A stretch of DNA of 8,768 nucleotides. Origin: Candidatus Eiseniibacteriota bacterium. Its GTDB lineage: Bacteria > Joyebacterota > Joyebacteria > Joyebacterales > Joyebacteraceae. This document shows positions 7,429 through 8,768 of the stretch, piece by piece. Every line of letters begins with the position of its first letter. The first letter of the stretch is position 1. Below the pieces are notes generated by a model. That model had not been told where the DNA came from and searched no databases. It saw only the letters and a program-made list of their open reading frames with translations. The DNA lies in NCBI GenBank assembly GCA_030609605.1, contig JAUWBY010000083.1, positions 1 to 8,768 on the forward strand. Direction: 5' to 3'. Both the position numbers and the translations under genes were made by a program.

Positions 7429-8768
7429 GTGTTCCAGAAGCTCGTCACGAAGCTCTTCGGCACAAAGGCGGAACGCGGGGTCAAGAAACTCCTCCCTGAC
7501 GTTGCCCGGATCAACGAGATTCAGGGAACGCTCGGCGGTCTGAGCGATGATGAACTCAGAGCCAAGACGGACGAGTTCAGATCTCGCCTCAAGAACGGCG
7601 AGACTGTGGACGACCTCATGCACGAGGCCTTTGCTGTTGTCAAGGATACCTGCCGTCGCATGGTTGGCGCCACCTGGGAAGTTGTCGGCCACGAGACCAC
7701 CTGGGAGATGGTCCCCTTTGACGTCCAGCTGATGGGCGCCATCGTCCTCCACCGCGGCCACATTGCTGAGATGGCCACGGGCGAGGGCAAGACATTGGCA
7801 GCCACGCTTCCACTCTACCTGAACGCACTTGAGGGAAAGAGCGCGCACCTCGTCACGGTGAACGACTATCTCGCGCTCCGCGACGCTCAGTGGATGGGAC
7901 AGCTCTACGAAAAGCTGGGACTCTCCGTAGGATGCATCCAGACCGGCATGACACCGCAGGAACGTCGGGAGCAGTATGCGGCCGATATAACCTATGGCAC
8001 GAACAACGAGTTCGGCTTCGACTACCTGCGAGACAACATGGCGGTCCGTCTCGAAGATAGGGTACAGAGGAAGCACCACTACGCGATAGTGGACGAGGTC
8101 GACAGCGTTCTGGTAGATGAGGCGCGAACCCCCCTCATCATATCGGGTACGGTCGAGCACTCGACACACATGTTCGACAAGCTCAAGTCCCCGGTAGAAC
8201 TCCTGGTACGGAAGCAGGGCAAACTCATAAGCGCGCTCCTGGATGAGGCGGAGAAGCTTCTCGCCGATCCTAGTCCTGGTAGGCGCCGCGAAGGTCTCAT
8301 CAAGCTTGTCCAGGTTTCTCGCGGAGCTCCGAAGCACCGCCGGCTCATGCGGTTGTTCGAGGATGCGTCGCTCAAGACCGAGGTCCAGCGCGTCGAGGGT
8401 GAGCTACGCGTTGAGGGCAAGTTCGACAAGCTCAAGTCCCCGATCAAACGCTCGGCGCGGAAGCAGGCCAAGCTTCTGGATGAGGCGGAGGAGCTTCTCG
8501 CCAATTCCGATCCTGATACGCGCCGCGAAGGTCTCGTCAAGCTTGTTCAGGTTTCCGGCGAAGCTCCGGAGCACAACCGACTCAAGCAGCTCTTTGAAGA
8601 CTCAGCGCTCAAGATCGAGGTCCAGCGCGTTGAGGGCCAACTGCGCGCTCTGGGCAAACTGTCGCCTCACAGGAATAGGACGCTTCCCGAACTCGACGAG
8701 GAGATGCTTTACGCCATGGATGAACGCGGGCACAGCGTGTCACTCATGGAGAAGGGACGTGATGCACT
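7429..8768 (+). CDS. secA: Preprotein translocase motor SecA, 3' partial, with duplicated internal module
   Basis: ATPase that drives unfolded proteins through SecYEG. Started at GTG 7429 (AGGGGG 7 nt upstream; begins F-Q-K-L-V-T-K-L-F-G-T-K as SecA does), it gives 446 codons before the window ends. In-frame ATG 7396 and GTG 7411 fit less well. NBD1 is intact: Q motif F-D-V-Q100-L-M-G, Walker A T117-G-E-G-K121-T, VTVNDYLA, YGTNNEFGFDYLRDNM, and Walker B with D222-E-V-D225 followed by DEARTPLIISG. The wording is FCB/Bacteroidetes-like. After the ISG end of this block the cross-linking domain normally starts; here residues 249-331 and 332-410 are two tandem copies of one module, after which the familiar L-Y-A-M-D-E-R...V-S-L-M-E-K-G resumes. 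The rest of the cross-linking domain, NBD2, the scaffold and the C-terminal tail lie beyond the window. Confidence 0.95.
   Translation, partial: MFQKLVTKLFGTKAERGVKKLLPDVARINEIQGTLGGLSDDELRAKTDEFRSRLKNGETVDDLMHEAFAVVKDTCRRMVGATWEVVGHETTWEMVPFDVQLMGAIVLHRGHIAEMATGEGKTLAATLPLYLNALEGKSAHLVTVNDYLALRDAQWMGQLYEKLGLSVGCIQTGMTPQERREQYAADITYGTNNEFGFDYLRDNMAVRLEDRVQRKHHYAIVDEVDSVLVDEARTPLIISGTVEHSTHMFDKLKSPVELLVRKQGKLISALLDEAEKLLADPSPGRRREGLIKLVQVSRGAPKHRRLMRLFEDASLKTEVQRVEGELRVEGKFDKLKSPIKRSARKQAKLLDEAEELLANSDPDTRREGLVKLVQVSGEAPEHNRLKQLFEDSALKIEVQRVEGQLRALGKLSPHRNRTLPELDEEMLYAMDERGHSVSLMEKGRDA
8173..8421 (+). repeat. In-frame tandem repeat within secA, copy 1 (83 codons)
   Basis: SecA residues 249-331, beginning FDKLKSP and ending RVEGELRVEGK. 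This copy keeps Q-G-K-L-I-S-A-L-L-D-E-A and G-A-P-K-H, which resemble, from memory, the extra segment of Bacteroidetes-type SecA at this place, so it is likely the more ancestral form. It shares a 22-nt perfect match with copy 2 at its left end (8172-8193). Confidence 0.9.
8422..8658 (+). repeat. In-frame tandem repeat within secA, copy 2 (79 codons)
   Basis: SecA residues 332-410, beginning FDKLKSP and ending RVEGQLRALGK. By my alignment 54 of 79 residues match copy 1, and long DNA runs are identical (8421-8442; 8521-8535 against 8284-8298). It lacks four codons present in copy 1 (L-I-S-A), and P-K has become P-E. Its right end joins normal SecA sequence. Confidence 0.9.

Noticed and set aside
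7414..8337. Minus-strand open frame of 307 codons opposite secA, and another at 8079-8540.
   Set aside because: SecA motifs on the plus strand are unmistakable; the antisense frame of 8079-8540 is long partly because the repeat is duplicated.
8173..8658. Repeat as a mobile element or CRISPR-like array.
   Set aside because: Only two long diverged copies, in frame within SecA, with no spacers, terminal inverted repeats or transposase.

Overview
The window looks like a stretch of bacterial chromosome from a GC-rich (roughly 60 % by eye) Gram-negative-type lineage of the wider FCB group, probably a little-cultured phylum. The reasons are the FCB/Bacteroidetes-like wording of SecA (W-E-M-V-P-F-D-V-Q before the Walker A motif and an extra segment after the DEVD box), a secreted NHL-repeat protein ending in a FlgD-like Ig fold, and clear Shine-Dalgarno sites with frequent GTG/TTG starts. 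This placement is inference; no rRNA or other marker is present.

Layout. Positions 1-2610 (+) hold a ComEC/Rec2 DNA-uptake channel whose 5' end lies outside the window. It runs tail to tail, with a 133-bp overlap, into a minus-strand pair of M16 zinc-peptidase genes (4969 down to 2478). The upstream member has the HXXEH zinc site and the downstream member has lost it, the usual pattern for a heterodimeric M16B protease. Positions 4970-5168 are a compact divergent control region with two face-to-face promoters whose -10 boxes overlap. To the right, on the plus strand, lie purN (glycinamide ribonucleotide formyltransferase, TTG start at 5169) and, coupled to it by a 4-nt GTGA overlap, a secreted NHL-repeat/FlgD-Ig protein. 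After a 110-nt gap with a possible promoter, secA begins with GTG at 7429 and runs off the right edge.

The genes are mostly housekeeping: DNA uptake, protein quality control or processing, purine synthesis and protein export. I see no mobile element, CRISPR array, tRNA, rRNA or defence system. The most unusual item is inside secA. The segment between nucleotide-binding domain 1 and the preprotein cross-linking region contains an in-frame tandem duplication (8173-8421 and 8422-8658), about 80 residues per copy and about 68 % identical by my hand alignment. It enlarges a part of the motor close to where client proteins bind. Second in interest is the overlapping divergent promoter between the M16 pair and purN, together with a small hairpin that would cover the purN ribosome binding site.

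All similarity statements come from reading motifs by eye; no database search was run.
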